From assembly GCF_000344615.1 (NCBI RefSeq), contig NZ_KB467824.1, positions 3,543,513 through 3,607,512 on the forward strand: a stretch of DNA of 64,000 nucleotides. Reading direction: 5' to 3'. Numbering within the stretch: the first letter of the stretch is position 1; each line of letters starts with the position of its first letter. Source of the stretch: Janthinobacterium sp. CG3 (GTDB taxonomy: Bacteria; Pseudomonadota; Gammaproteobacteria; Burkholderiales; Burkholderiaceae_D). This document shows positions 42,772-51,816 of this stretch, in pieces. Below the pieces are notes generated by a model. It saw only the letters and a program-made list of their open reading frames with translations, was not told the DNA's origin and made no database searches. Position numbers and translations under genes: made by a program.

Positions 42772-43857
42772 TTATTTGCGGCCGGCGTTGATCAGGTAGT
42801 TTTGCATGGTTGCCTCGGCGACCGAGGCCCATTGGTTCTGGTCCTGGCGGAAACGCTTCCACGGCTCGTAGATTTTCTTGAACTTGGCGTTCTTCGCCGC
42901 TTCTTCGTTCATGACGTCGGTGGCCGCCTTGTAGCAGGCGTCCATCACGTCTTTCGGGAAGTTGCGCAGCTTGACGCCGCTTTTCAGCAGCCGCGCCAGC
43001 GCCGCCGGGTTTTTCGCGTCGTATTCGGCCTGCATCACGACGTGGGCTTCGTACGACGCCACTTCGACCGCCGCCTGGTATTCCTTCGGCAGCTTTTCCC
43101 ATTCCTTGATGTTGACGTAGAACGAGAACGAGGCGCCCGCTTCCCACCAGCCCGGCGCGTAGTAATACGGCGCGACCTTGAAGAAGCCGAGCTTTTCATC
43201 GTCGTACGGGCCGACCCATTCGGCCGCGTCGATCGTGCCCTTTTCCAGCGCCGGATAGATGTCGCCGCCGGCCAGTTGCTGCGGCACCAGGCCGAGGCGT
43301 TCCAGCACGCGCCCGGCGAAGCCGCCGACGCGCATTTTGGTGCCCTTCAGGTCGGCCACCGATTTGATTTCTTTACGGAACCAGCCGCCCATCTGGGTGC
43401 CGGAGTTGCCGCCCAGGAAGTTGACGATGCCGTAGCCCTTGAAGAATTCGCGCGTCAGCTCGCGTCCGCCGCCCTGGTCGTACCAGGCGGTGTGCTGGCG
43501 CGAGGTCAGGCCGAACGGCACCGCGCAGTCGAACGCGAAGGTGGCGTCTTTGCCGAAGTAGTAGTAGGAGGCGCTGTGGCCGCATTCGACGGTGCCGGCC
43601 TGGACCGCGTCCATCACTTGCAGGCCCGGCACGATTTCGCCGGCCGCGAACGCGCGGATGTTGAACTTGCCGCCGGTCAGCTCGGAGATGCGTTTGATGA
43701 AGGTGTCCGACGCGCCGTAAATGGTGTCCAGCGATTTCGGAAAGCTCGACGCCAGGCGCCAGTTAATGGTCGGTAGCGCTTGGGCCAGCGCCGGCGCCGC
43801 GATGGCGCCGGCCGATGCGCCCACTGCGGCTTTTTTTAGAAAGGAACGACGTTCCAT
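42772..43857 (-). CDS. TRAP transporter solute-binding protein (DctP family), copy 2
   Basis: A 361-residue periplasmic protein with a Tat-like signal (MERRSFLKKAAVGASAGAI-AAPALA). It matches the copy at 32725-33816 nearly residue for residue over long stretches (for example EFFKGYGI, AAEWVGPYDDEKLG, FKKIYEPWKRFRQDQNQWASV). Like that copy it has no DctQ/DctM partner nearby. Differences cluster in the mid-protein binding region (LVPQQLAGGDIYPALE versus AVPQQIPAGDIYTALE), so ligands may differ modestly. Recent duplication is likely. Carboxylic acids are usual ligands. Confidence 0.92.
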   Translation of the reverse strand: MERRSFLKKAAVGASAGAIAAPALAQALPTINWRLASSFPKSLDTIYGASDTFIKRISELTGGKFNIRAFAAGEIVPGLQVMDAVQAGTVECGHSASYYYFGKDATFAFDCAVPFGLTSRQHTAWYDQGGGRELTREFFKGYGIVNFLGGNSGTQMGGWFRKEIKSVADLKGTKMRVGGFAGRVLERLGLVPQQLAGGDIYPALEKGTIDAAEWVGPYDDEKLGFFKVAPYYYAPGWWEAGASFSFYVNIKEWEKLPKEYQAAVEVASYEAHVVMQAEYDAKNPAALARLLKSGVKLRNFPKDVMDACYKAATDVMNEEAAKNAKFKKIYEPWKRFRQDQNQWASVAEATMQNYLINAGRK

Positions 43858-44025
43858 ATTTGTGTGTCTCCCGAAGTTTTACGTCACTAAAAAAACGTTA
43901 CAGCATGCAATATGCTGGGACTAGTGTAGAGGCGGGAGACCTTGCGTGCAACGAAAATATGCGGCGGCGGCGCAATACGCCGCCGCCCGTGGGGCGATGG
44001 CGTAGCGCGCCGCCGGCTTCGGCGC

Positions 44026-45378
44026 TTAGCCGCCGGCGATGACCATGTTTTCAATCAGGATCGAGCCGGTCTGCTTGGTGCCGCGCAGCAGCACGTCGGA
44101 ACCGACGGCGACGATCTGGCGCAGCATGTCCTTCATGTTGCCGGCGATGGTGATTTCCTCGACCGGGTACTGGATCACGCCGTTCTCGACCCAGAAGCCG
44201 GACGCGCCGCGCGAGTAGTCGCCGGTGACGTAGTTGGTGCCCTGGCCCATCAGTTCGGTGACCAGCAGGCCGGTGCCCATTTTCTTGAGCATCGCCACGA
44301 AGTCGTCGCCGCGCTTGGTCTTGCTCGACGTCAGCGACAGGTTGTGCGAGCCGCCGGCGTTGCCGGTCGTTTGCATGCCCAGCTTGCGCGCCGAGTAGGT
44401 CGACAGGAAATAGCCCTGCACCACGCCGTTCTTGACGACGTCGCGGCGCTGGGTCTTGACGCCCTCCTCGTCGAACGGCGCCGAGCCGACGCCGCCGGGA
44501 ATGTGCGGGTCCTCGACGATCTGGATGTGCGACGGCAGCACCTGCGTGCCGAGCGAGTCCAGCAGGAAGGTCGACTTGCGGTACAGCGCGCCGCCCGAGG
44601 TCGCCTGCACGAAGGCGCCCAGCAGCCCGACCGCCAGCGGCGCCTCGAACAGCACCGGGCAGGTGCGGGTGTCGAGCTTGCGCGCGTTCAGGCGCGACAG
44701 CGCGCGCTCGGCGGCGTAGCGGCCGACCGCTTCCGGCGCGGCCATCTTGGCCGGGTCGCGCACCGACGAGTACCAGTCGTCGCGCTGCATCTTGGCGCCC
44801 TTGCCGGCGATCGGCGCCACCGACAGCGTATGGCGCGAGAACGGGTAGCCGCCGATGAAGCCGCGCGAGTTGGCCGACACGAAGTGCGACTGCTGCACAT
44901 GCACGCCGGCGCCCTCGCTGTTGCTGATGCGCGAGTCGACCGCGAAGGCGGCCGCCTCGGCGCGCTGCGCCAGCGCCACCGCCTCCTCGGCCGAGATCAG
45001 CCACGGGTAGAACAGTTGCAGGTCGCGCGGCGCCATTTCCAGCATGTCGGCGTCGGCCAGGCCGGCGCAGTCGTCGTCGGCGGTGAAGCGGGCGATGTTG
45101 TAGGCCGCGTCGACGGTGGCGCGCAGCGCCGCCGGCGAAAAGTCCGAGGTGCTGGCGTTGCCGCGCTTCTGGCCGACGAACACCGTCACGCCCATGCCCT
45201 TGTCCTTGTTCTGCTCGATCGTCTCGATCTTGCCCTTGCGCACCGAGACCGAGAGCCCACCGCCTTCACTGATTTCGACGGCGGCGTCGGTGCCGCCCTT
45301 CTCCCGCGCAAAAGACAACACATCGCGCGCAAGTTGCTTCAATTGGTCCTGCGTGTGGGTAAATACGGAATCGTTCAT
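44026..45378 (-). CDS. pmbA: Metalloprotease PmbA/TldD family (PmbA)
   Basis: A 450-residue protein with the PmbA architecture. VEISEGGGLSVSVRKGKIETIEQNKDKG opens the first domain, and QRDDWYSSVRDPAKM, APLAVGLLGAFVQATSG and NMKDMLRQIVAVGSDV follow. In E. coli, PmbA (TldE) forms a heterodimer with the protease TldD, which carries the zinc ligands; PmbA itself lacks the HExxxH motif, as here. The start ATG 45378 has no strong ribosome site. It is divergent from darP, a common arrangement in Betaproteobacteria. Confidence 0.92.
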   Translation of the reverse strand: MNDSVFTHTQDQLKQLARDVLSFAREKGGTDAAVEISEGGGLSVSVRKGKIETIEQNKDKGMGVTVFVGQKRGNASTSDFSPAALRATVDAAYNIARFTADDDCAGLADADMLEMAPRDLQLFYPWLISAEEAVALAQRAEAAAFAVDSRISNSEGAGVHVQQSHFVSANSRGFIGGYPFSRHTLSVAPIAGKGAKMQRDDWYSSVRDPAKMAAPEAVGRYAAERALSRLNARKLDTRTCPVLFEAPLAVGLLGAFVQATSGGALYRKSTFLLDSLGTQVLPSHIQIVEDPHIPGGVGSAPFDEEGVKTQRRDVVKNGVVQGYFLSTYSARKLGMQTTGNAGGSHNLSLTSSKTKRGDDFVAMLKKMGTGLLVTELMGQGTNYVTGDYSRGASGFWVENGVIQYPVEEITIAGNMKDMLRQIVAVGSDVLLRGTKQTGSILIENMVIAGG

Positions 45379-45467
45379 GAGGTGTTTTCTTCGGATGACC
45401 GCTAAAACAGTTATCATAGCAGTCGTTTACAGTTTACAGATATGGCCGCACGCCAAATCGACACATC

Positions 45468-46082
45468 ATGCCAAATCCAAACCGGGGAGCTTGCGGCTTC
45501 CAATCCTCCGAATTCGAACAGGAATACGACCGTCCGTCGAAATCCGAGCTCAAGCGTCAAATGACCGTCCTGCAAAAGCTGGGCGAAGAGCTGGTCAACG
45601 AAGCGCGCGACCGCGTCAAGCGGGTGCCCTTGCCGGAGGACGTGCGCGACGCCATCCTCGCCTGCCAGTTGATCAAGGACCACGAGGGCCGCCGCCGCCA
45701 GTTGCAATTCGTCGGCAAGAAGATGCGCACCCTGGACGAGGCCGAACTGGCCGCGGTCCAGCGCACCATCGACAGCTGGAAGGGCTTGTCGAAGGCCGAC
45801 ACCGCGGCGATGCACGCGATGGAGCGCCGCCGCGAGAAGCTGCTGACGGACGACAAGGCGCTGACGGTGCTGCTGTCGGAGAACCCGGAACTGGACGTGC
45901 AGCAACTGCGCACCCTGATCCGCAACGCCCGCAAGGAGCAGGCCGAGAACAAGCCGCCGAAGGCCTACCGCGAAATCTTCCAGATCCTCAAGCAAGTGGC
46001 CAAGAAAACCGCCGGCGGCAAGGGCGGCGACGATGAAGACGGCGAGACCGACGACGACGCCGCCGAGCGCGACGACGAGTAA
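45468..46082 (+). CDS. darP: 50S ribosome assembly/association factor DarP (YjgA, DUF615)
   Basis: A 204-residue protein with an Arg/Lys-rich helical core characteristic of the DUF615 family: SKSELKRQMTVLQKLGEELV, LILACQLIKDHEGRRRQLQFVGKKMR, and an acidic tail (GGDDEDGETDDDAAERDDE). In E. coli the protein binds the maturing 50S subunit. Next to pmbA (divergent) and mogA, as in many related genomes. Start ATG 45468 gives PNPNRGACGF at the N-terminus. Confidence 0.88.
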   Translation: MPNPNRGACGFQSSEFEQEYDRPSKSELKRQMTVLQKLGEELVNEARDRVKRVPLPEDVRDAILACQLIKDHEGRRRQLQFVGKKMRTLDEAELAAVQRTIDSWKGLSKADTAAMHAMERRREKLLTDDKALTVLLSENPELDVQQLRTLIRNARKEQAENKPPKAYREIFQILKQVAKKTAGGKGGDDEDGETDDDAAERDDE

Positions 46083-46105
46083 TAAAGAGCCACCGGCAAG
46101 GAGCC

Positions 46106-46134
46106 GGGGGGCGGATCCTCGGGGTCCGCCCCCC
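46106..46134 (+). terminator. GC-rich hairpin downstream of darP
   Basis: GGGGGGCGGA (46106-46115) pairs perfectly with TCCGCCCCCC (46125-46134); loop of nine. No T-run, so probably a weak terminator or a dispersed GC-palindrome remnant. Confidence 0.45.
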
Positions 46135-46177
46135 CGCCCCCGCCGCTGGTTGTTGACTGAATCAGCCGCTGCACACG

Positions 46178-46211
46178 ACAAAACCGGGATCCGCCCGGTT
46201 TTGTGGTTTTT
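46178..46211 (+). terminator. Intrinsic terminator between darP and mogA
   Basis: ACAAAACCGGG (46178-46188) pairs with CCCGGTTTTGT (46194-46204), followed by GGTTTTT. It lies 15 bases before mogA, so mogA probably has its own or attenuated expression. Confidence 0.75.
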
Positions 46212-46225
46212 ACGACAGGACGACC

Positions 46226-46852
46226 ATGACAAACCAACATGAACTGGTGATCGGCCTGGTGTCGATCTCCGACCGCGCCAGCGGCGGCGTCTACCAGGAC
46301 CTGGGCATTCCGGCGCTGCGCGACTGGCTGGGCGCCGCCCTGACGACGCCGTTCCGCGTCGAAACGCGCCTGATTCCCGACGAGCGCGCGCACATCGAGG
46401 CGACCCTGGTCGAACTGGTCGACCAGGCCCGCTGCCATCTGGTGCTGACCACCGGCGGCACCGGCCCGGCCCGGCGCGACGTCACGCCGGAGGCTACGCT
46501 GGCCGTCGGCAGCAAGGAAATGCCGGGCTTCGGCGAGCAGATGCGGCAAATCAGCCTGCAATTCGTGCCGACGGCGATTTTGTCGCGCCAGCTCGCGGTC
46601 ATCCGCGAAACGCCCGACCACGCCGCGCTGATCATGAACCTGCCGGGCCAGCCGAAGGCCATCAAGGAAACCCTGGAAGGCTTGAAGGACGCCGACGGCA
46701 CACAGATCGTCGGCGGCATCTTCGCCGCCGTGCCGTATTGCGTCGACCTGATCGGCGGCCCCTACATGGAAACCGACCCGGCCGTCTGCAAGGCCTTCCG
46801 CCCAAAAAACGCGCTGCGAACGGCGCCGACCACCACCGAGGAAAAACAATGA
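46226..46852 (+). CDS. mogA: Molybdopterin adenylyltransferase MogA
   Basis: A 208-residue enzyme that adenylates molybdopterin for molybdenum cofactor assembly. The MoaB/Mog signature VLTTGGTGPARRDVTPEATLAV is present (about 73-94), with ISDRASGGVYQDLG at the N-terminus and LIMNLPGQPKAIKETLEGL at the C-terminal part (the LPGxPxA loop). AGGA lies six bases before the ATG. Its stop overlaps the start of the esterase (ATGA). Confidence 0.93.
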   Translation: MTNQHELVIGLVSISDRASGGVYQDLGIPALRDWLGAALTTPFRVETRLIPDERAHIEATLVELVDQARCHLVLTTGGTGPARRDVTPEATLAVGSKEMPGFGEQMRQISLQFVPTAILSRQLAVIRETPDHAALIMNLPGQPKAIKETLEGLKDADGTQIVGGIFAAVPYCVDLIGGPYMETDPAVCKAFRPKNALRTAPTTTEEKQ

Positions 46853-47517
46853 GCATGCTGCTAGAGAACATTGAAGTCGACACCGCGCCCAACCCGGGCG
46901 CCGCCATCATCTGGATGCACGGCCTGGGCGCCGACGGCAACGACTTCGTGCCGCTGGTACGGGAACTGGACCTGAGCGGCCTGGCGGGCATCCGCTTCGT
47001 CTTCCCGCACGCCGGCGTGATGCCGGTGACCATCAACGGCGGCTACGAAATGCGCTCGTGGTACGACATCGTCGCCACCGACCTGACCCGGCGCGAGGAC
47101 GAAAGCGGCCTGCGCGCCTCGCAGTCGCAGATCGAAGCGCTGATCGCCCGCGAAAAGGCGCGCGGCATCCCGGCCGAACGCATCGTCCTGGCCGGCTTCT
47201 CGCAGGGTTGCGCGATGACGCTGCAAACCGGCCTGCGCCACCCCGAGCGCCTGGCCGGCATGCTGTGCCTGTCTGGCTACCTGCCGCTGGCCGACAAGGC
47301 CGCCGCCGAGCGCCACGCGGCCAGCCTGGCGACGCCGATCTTCATGGCGCACGGCAGCGCCGACCCGGTGGTGCCGATGATGCGCGCCGAGCAGTCGCGC
47401 GACGCGCTGCAGGCGCTGGGCTACCAGGTCGAATGGCACGACTACCCGATGCAGCACTCGCTGTGCGGCGAAGAAGTCGACGACATCGGCGCCTGGCTGC
47501 GCCGCGTGCTGGCGTAG
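46849..47517 (+). CDS. Alpha/beta-hydrolase carboxylesterase (phospholipase/carboxylesterase family)
   Basis: A 222-residue serine hydrolase. The nucleophile Ser is in GFSQGCAM, with AAIIWMHGLGADGNDF forming the oxyanion strand-loop and the catalytic Asp (GSADPVVPM) and His (MQHSLCGEE) further on. The family includes EstB-like carboxylesterases and acyl-protein thioesterases. Start ATG 46849 overlaps the mogA stop; earlier in-frame starts read through mogA. Confidence 0.9.
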   Translation: MSMLLENIEVDTAPNPGAAIIWMHGLGADGNDFVPLVRELDLSGLAGIRFVFPHAGVMPVTINGGYEMRSWYDIVATDLTRREDESGLRASQSQIEALIAREKARGIPAERIVLAGFSQGCAMTLQTGLRHPERLAGMLCLSGYLPLADKAAAERHAASLATPIFMAHGSADPVVPMMRAEQSRDALQALGYQVEWHDYPMQHSLCGEEVDDIGAWLRRVLA

Positions 47518-47540
47518 CCGCCGAGCCGCTGCCGACGCCA

Positions 47541-47575
47541 GTCGGGTTACGCCGTTCCGGCTAACCCGATCTACG
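47541..47575. repeat. REP-like palindrome
   Basis: GTCGGGTTA (47541-47549) pairs with TAACCCGAT (47562-47570) around CGCCGTTCCGGC, then CTACG. Same family as 13300, 19534, 20871 and 22180. Located in the gap between the converging esterase and EamA-family genes. Confidence 0.75.
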
Positions 47576-47610
47576 AAAAACGCCCGCGTCCCATAACAAA
47601 CCGGCGGCGC

Positions 47611-48522
47611 CTACGCCCTGCCCGCCAAGCCCGCCACCGCGGCCGGCGCCGGCGCCCGCGCCGGCAGAAACGCCAGCACGTTCCCCGCCAACACCAAACC
47701 AAGGCCGGCGAACGCCGGCGCGCTCCAGTGATACCCCTCGAACACCGTCGACGCCGTCAGCGCCACCACCGGAAACAGCACCGTCGAATAGGCCGCCCGG
47801 TCCGGTCCGATGCGCCCGACCAGCAGCAAATACGCGGTGAAGCCGATCACCGAGCCGGGAATCGCCAGGTACAGCAGCGACGCCAGGTAGCGCGGGTTGG
47901 CGTCCAGCGCGAACGGCATGCCCAGCGCCAGCGCGCCGGCGCCAAGCAGCGTCGCGCCGATCAGCATGGCCCAGGTGTTGGTCAGCCACGGCGTCAGCCC
48001 CAGCGTTTGCATACGGCTCGACAGCAGGTTGCCGCAGGAGAAAAATACCGTGCCCAGCAGCGCCAGCCCCAGTCCCAGCAGCATACCGCCGTCGCCCCAG
48101 TGCCCTTGCATTTGCGGCAGGAACAGCAGGCCGATGCCGGCCAGCCCGAGCAGCGCGCCGGCCATCACCTGGCGGCGGATCGGCCGCCCGAGGAACAGGC
48201 GGCCGTTGACGGCGTTCCACAGCGGCGCGGTGGAAAACACCACCGCGATCAGGCCGCTCGGCACCCACTGGCTGGCATAGTAAAAGCACAGGAAATTGCA
48301 GCAAAACAGGGCGATGCCCTGCGCCAGCAGGTAGGGCCAGGCGCGCCGCGGCGGCCAGACGCGCTGGCGGCTCAGCAGCAGCACCAGCAGCAACACGGCG
48401 GCGGCGATCCAGAAGCGGTAGGCGATCGACACCGGCGCCGGCACCACGCCGAGCTGGAATTTGATGGCGATCCAGGTGGTGCCCCAGATCAGGACGGTTA
48501 ATACGTAGAGGAAGGGATTCAT
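47611..48522 (-). CDS. DMT superfamily (EamA) permease
   Basis: A 303-residue membrane protein of about ten helices, with two EamA repeats. FLYVLTVLIWGTTWIAIKFQ and YYASQWVPSGLIAVVFSTAPLWNAV are typical of the first repeat, and IGPDRAAYSTVLFPVVALTAS of the second. Such proteins usually export small metabolites or amino acids. Start ATG 48522 was chosen at the usual family N-terminus; the open frame upstream is not used. Divergent from the AraC-family regulator fragment, which may regulate it. Confidence 0.88.
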   Translation of the reverse strand: MNPFLYVLTVLIWGTTWIAIKFQLGVVPAPVSIAYRFWIAAAVLLLVLLLSRQRVWPPRRAWPYLLAQGIALFCCNFLCFYYASQWVPSGLIAVVFSTAPLWNAVNGRLFLGRPIRRQVMAGALLGLAGIGLLFLPQMQGHWGDGGMLLGLGLALLGTVFFSCGNLLSSRMQTLGLTPWLTNTWAMLIGATLLGAGALALGMPFALDANPRYLASLLYLAIPGSVIGFTAYLLLVGRIGPDRAAYSTVLFPVVALTASTVFEGYHWSAPAFAGLGLVLAGNVLAFLPARAPAPAAVAGLAGRA

Positions 48523-48703
48523 TTCTGTTCCGGGAAGGCTGTCCGAAGATGGAACGGCCAGCATGCGCCATGCGGCGCCGCCCGACTTGTCTGGGATTGC
48601 GGTCTTGATGGCGCGCCGGCGGGCGCCGCGGCACGCGGCCGGCGCCGCCGTGCTACAGTCTGGCCCAGGGCCTTCCGGGGCCGCCCGCCCAGCGCCGACC
48701 ACC

Positions 48704-49616
48704 ATGCCAAACCTGCCACTTCCAGCCAACAACGCGCCGCCGCCGGCCGGCACGATCGAGCATACGGTGTTCCAGACCTTGTCGGGCACCAACGCGCAAC
48801 TGGAGCGTTTCGCCCTGCTCGGCGACAACCTGGCGATCGCCATCTGGCAGCGCGAAACCGACGAGGAGGAAACCGCCTACTCGCAGCCGGGCCACCACAC
48901 GCTGTCCTACTACCTGGGCGGCGGCTACCGCACCGAACGCGGCGAGCTGCCCGGCGTGTACGGCGCGCCGGGGCGCCTGTGCACCCTGCCCGACTGGCAC
49001 GAGTCGCGCTGGCTGGTGCGCGACCAGTTGCGCTTTTTGCACGTCTACTTCCTGCCCGAGCACTTCACCCGCCGCGCCGTCATCGAACTCGACCGCGAGC
49101 CGCGCGAACTGACGCTGGCCGACCGCACCTATTTCGAGCACGCCCGCATCGCGCAATTGTCCGACGCGCTGATCGGCCAGTCCTGGCAGGGCGCCGACGC
49201 GCTGCTGCGCGCCAACGAGATGACGCACGCCATGCTCAGCCACCTGCTGCAATCGCAGTCGATGCGCCGGCCCCAGGCGGGGCTGCGCGGCGGCTTGGCG
49301 CCGGCGGTGCGGCGCCGCCTGGCCGAGTTCATCGACGCCCACCTGGGCCAGCCGCTAACGCTGGGCCTGCTGGCGCAACTGGCCTGCCTGTCGGAGTTCC
49401 ACCTGGCGCGGATGTTCCGGCTGTCCTTCGGCATGCCGCCGTCGGCGTGGATCGCCGCGCGCCGCCTCGAGCGCGCGCGCGCTGCTCAAGGACGGCGCGC
49501 TGCCGCTGCAGCACATCGCCCAGGCCTGCGGCTATGCCGACCTGAGCCACTTCAGCCACCGCTTCCGCGCCGGCGTCGGCGTGGCGCCCAGCCGCTATCG
49601 GCAGATGCTGCGCTGA
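48704..49616 (+). pseudogene. AraC-family transcriptional regulator with frameshift in a GC-dinucleotide run
   Basis: The first 260 residues read well: a cupin-like sensor part and the first AraC helix-turn-helix (LTLGLLAQLACLSEFHLARMFR, positions about 222-243). At 49471-49482 the run GCGCGCGCGCGC puts the frame off; in the +1 frame the protein continues as ALLKDGALPLQHIAQACGYADLS, then FSHRFRAGVGVAP, SRYRQMLR and a TGA at 49614-49616, a perfect second HTH. A one-step slippage in this run, or a sequencing error, explains the break. Start ATG 48704 is supported by position. Confidence 0.8.
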
Positions 49617-49686
49617 GCGCGCACGAAGGGCCGGGTTGGCGTGTTGTCGTGGGTCGGATCGGCGGCAGCGCTGGACGCCGCTTGCG

Positions 49687-50241
49687 CTACTCCGGCAGCG
49701 GCGCCGCGCTCGACGCCGGCGCCGGCGTCTGGGCGCCGTTCATCAGCATCGACAGGAAGGTGTAGTAGCCGTTGATGCCCATCAGGTCGACCACGCCGCG
49801 CTCGCCGAACATCGCCACCGCGGCCGCGTAGGTGTGGTCGGACACCATGCGCCGCTGCTGCAGCTCCAGGCAAAAATCATGCACCAGCGTTTCGTCGGCG
49901 GGCATCTCGGCCGGGCGCCGGCGCGCGGCGATGGCCTCGATGGTGCTCCCGGCTACGCCGTTGTGCAACGCCAGCGGCGCGTGGATCGCCCACTCGACCT
50001 GCTGGCTCCATTGCCGCGCCGTGACCAGGATCGCCAGCTCCGACAGGCGCGTACCGATCGCGCTGCGGTAGCGCAGGTATTCGCCCATCGCCTGCGCCGC
50101 CGCCATCAGTTCCGGGCTGCGCAGCAGCGGCACGAACGGCCCGTACAGCGCGCCGCGCGGGCCGTCGATGACCGCCTGCGCGACGACGCGCTGCGGTTCG
50201 CTCAACTGCTCGAAGGGGATGGGGCCGAGGCGGTCCGTCAT
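49687..50241 (-). CDS. Carboxymuconolactone decarboxylase family protein
   Basis: A 184-residue all-helical protein. LYGPFVPLLRSPELMAAAQAMGEYLR and LSELAILVTARQWSQQVEWAIH are the CMD family pattern; the CxxC of AhpD-type members is absent, and His89 of the family region is retained as WAIH. This suggests a decarboxylase-like rather than peroxidase role. The gene is isolated. Substrate unknown. Confidence 0.82.
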   Translation of the reverse strand: MTDRLGPIPFEQLSEPQRVVAQAVIDGPRGALYGPFVPLLRSPELMAAAQAMGEYLRYRSAIGTRLSELAILVTARQWSQQVEWAIHAPLALHNGVAGSTIEAIAARRRPAEMPADETLVHDFCLELQQRRMVSDHTYAAAVAMFGERGVVDLMGINGYYTFLSMLMNGAQTPAPASSAAPLPE

Positions 50242-50440
50242 GGCATGTGGCCTGTGCTGGTTGGGGGACGCGGCGCCCGAAGTTTCTCTTTTTACAATTT
50301 ACTGGCGATTCAGACATTAAAAAAATTACGTTTGGAAAATATTCGCACAAGTACCGGAAAAAATCAAAGAAATCGATGCCAATCGCGTCTATTGTCAGCG
50401 TTCCAGTCGCACCGCCGCGACCAACCGCCAAGGGGAAGCC

Positions 50441-51775
50441 ATGAGCCATCTGATCCACCGCAACCTGCGCCAGCAGCCGCCGCTGGCGGCCGGCGCCGGC
50501 GGCATGTACCTGTACGACCGCGACGGCAAGGCCTACCTCGACGCCAGCGGCGGCGCGGCGGTATCGTCGCTGGGCCACGCCCACCCGCACGTGCTGGCGG
50601 CGATGCACCGCCAGACCGACGCGCTGGCCTACGCCCACAGCGGCTTTTTCAGCAGCGCGCCGGCCGAGGCGCTGGCCGCGCGCCTGGCGGCCGACGCCCC
50701 GGGCGACCTGGACCGCGTGTACCTGGTGTCGGGCGGCTCGGAGGCGATCGAGACGGCGCTCAAGCTGGCGCGCCAGTACGCCGTCGAATCCGGCCAGGGC
50801 GAGCGCGGCGTCTTCATCGCCCGGCGCCAGAGCTACCACGGCAACACCCTGGGCGCGCTGGCGCTGGGCGGCAACGAATGGCGCCGCCGGCCCTTCGCGC
50901 CGCTGTTGATCGACGTGCCGCACGTGGCGCCCTGCTACGAATACCGCGACCGCGCGCCCGGCCAGAGCCGCGCCGACTACACCGCCGCCCTGCTCGCCGA
51001 GCTGGAGGACGCCATCCTCGCCGCCGGACCGGACCGGGTGATCGGCTTTTGCGCCGAAACCGTAGTCGGCGCCACCGCCGGCGCGGTGCCGCCGACGCCC
51101 GGCTACTTCAAGGGCGTGCGCGCGCTGTGCGACAAGTACGGCATGCTGTTGATCATCGACGAGGTCATGTGCGGCATGGGCCGCACCGGCAGCCTGTACG
51201 CCATCGAGCAGGAGGGCGTGGTGCCGGACCTGGTGGCGCTGGGGAAGGGCTTGGGCGCCGGCTACCAGCCGATCGGCGCGGTGCTGGCGCGCGGCCACGT
51301 CGTCGCGCGCCTGCGCGAGGGCAGCGGCGCCTTCCAGCACGGCCACACCTACATGGCGCATCCGGTGGCGGCGGCGGCCGCGCTGGCGGTGCAGGAGGTG
51401 ATCGCCGGCGAGCACCTGGTGGACGCCGCCGCGCTGCGCGGCGCCTCGTTGATGTCGCGCCTGCGCGAAGCCTTCGGCGCGCACCCGCACGTGGGCGACA
51501 TCCGCGGCCGCGGCCTGTTGTTGGGAATTGAATTGGTGCGCGAGCGCGACGGCAAGGAGCCGTTCGCGCCGGAGCGCCGGCTGCACGCCGCCGTCAAGGA
51601 GTGCGCGATGGCGCGCGGCCTGATGGTGTACCCGATGGGCGGCACCATCGACGGGCGCCGCGGCGACCACATCCTGCTGGCGCCGCCGTTCATCGCCAGC
51701 GAGGCCGACCTGTCGGAGATCGTCTCGCGGCTGGCCGACGCCCTCGACGACGCCGTCGCCGCCGTCACGCGCTAA
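50441..51775 (+). CDS. Class III aminotransferase
   Basis: A 444-residue PLP-dependent aminotransferase. LYDRDGKAYLDASGGAAVSSLGHAHPHV opens the fold (residues about 23-50), the nucleotide-cup motif is VSGGSEAIETALKLARQY, the Asp binding the PLP ring is in LLIIDEVMCGMGRTG and the Schiff-base Lys is in VALGKGLGAGYQP. Resembles omega-amino-acid/beta-alanine-pyruvate type members. No clear partner gene next to it. Start ATG 50441 has AAGGGGA upstream. Confidence 0.9.
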   Translation: MSHLIHRNLRQQPPLAAGAGGMYLYDRDGKAYLDASGGAAVSSLGHAHPHVLAAMHRQTDALAYAHSGFFSSAPAEALAARLAADAPGDLDRVYLVSGGSEAIETALKLARQYAVESGQGERGVFIARRQSYHGNTLGALALGGNEWRRRPFAPLLIDVPHVAPCYEYRDRAPGQSRADYTAALLAELEDAILAAGPDRVIGFCAETVVGATAGAVPPTPGYFKGVRALCDKYGMLLIIDEVMCGMGRTGSLYAIEQEGVVPDLVALGKGLGAGYQPIGAVLARGHVVARLREGSGAFQHGHTYMAHPVAAAAALAVQEVIAGEHLVDAAALRGASLMSRLREAFGAHPHVGDIRGRGLLLGIELVRERDGKEPFAPERRLHAAVKECAMARGLMVYPMGGTIDGRRGDHILLAPPFIASEADLSEIVSRLADALDDAVAAVTR

Positions 51776-51816
51776 GGCGCGCCGCCCCGGGTGTCAAGGG
51801 CGCCGCGCCGGCGCCA

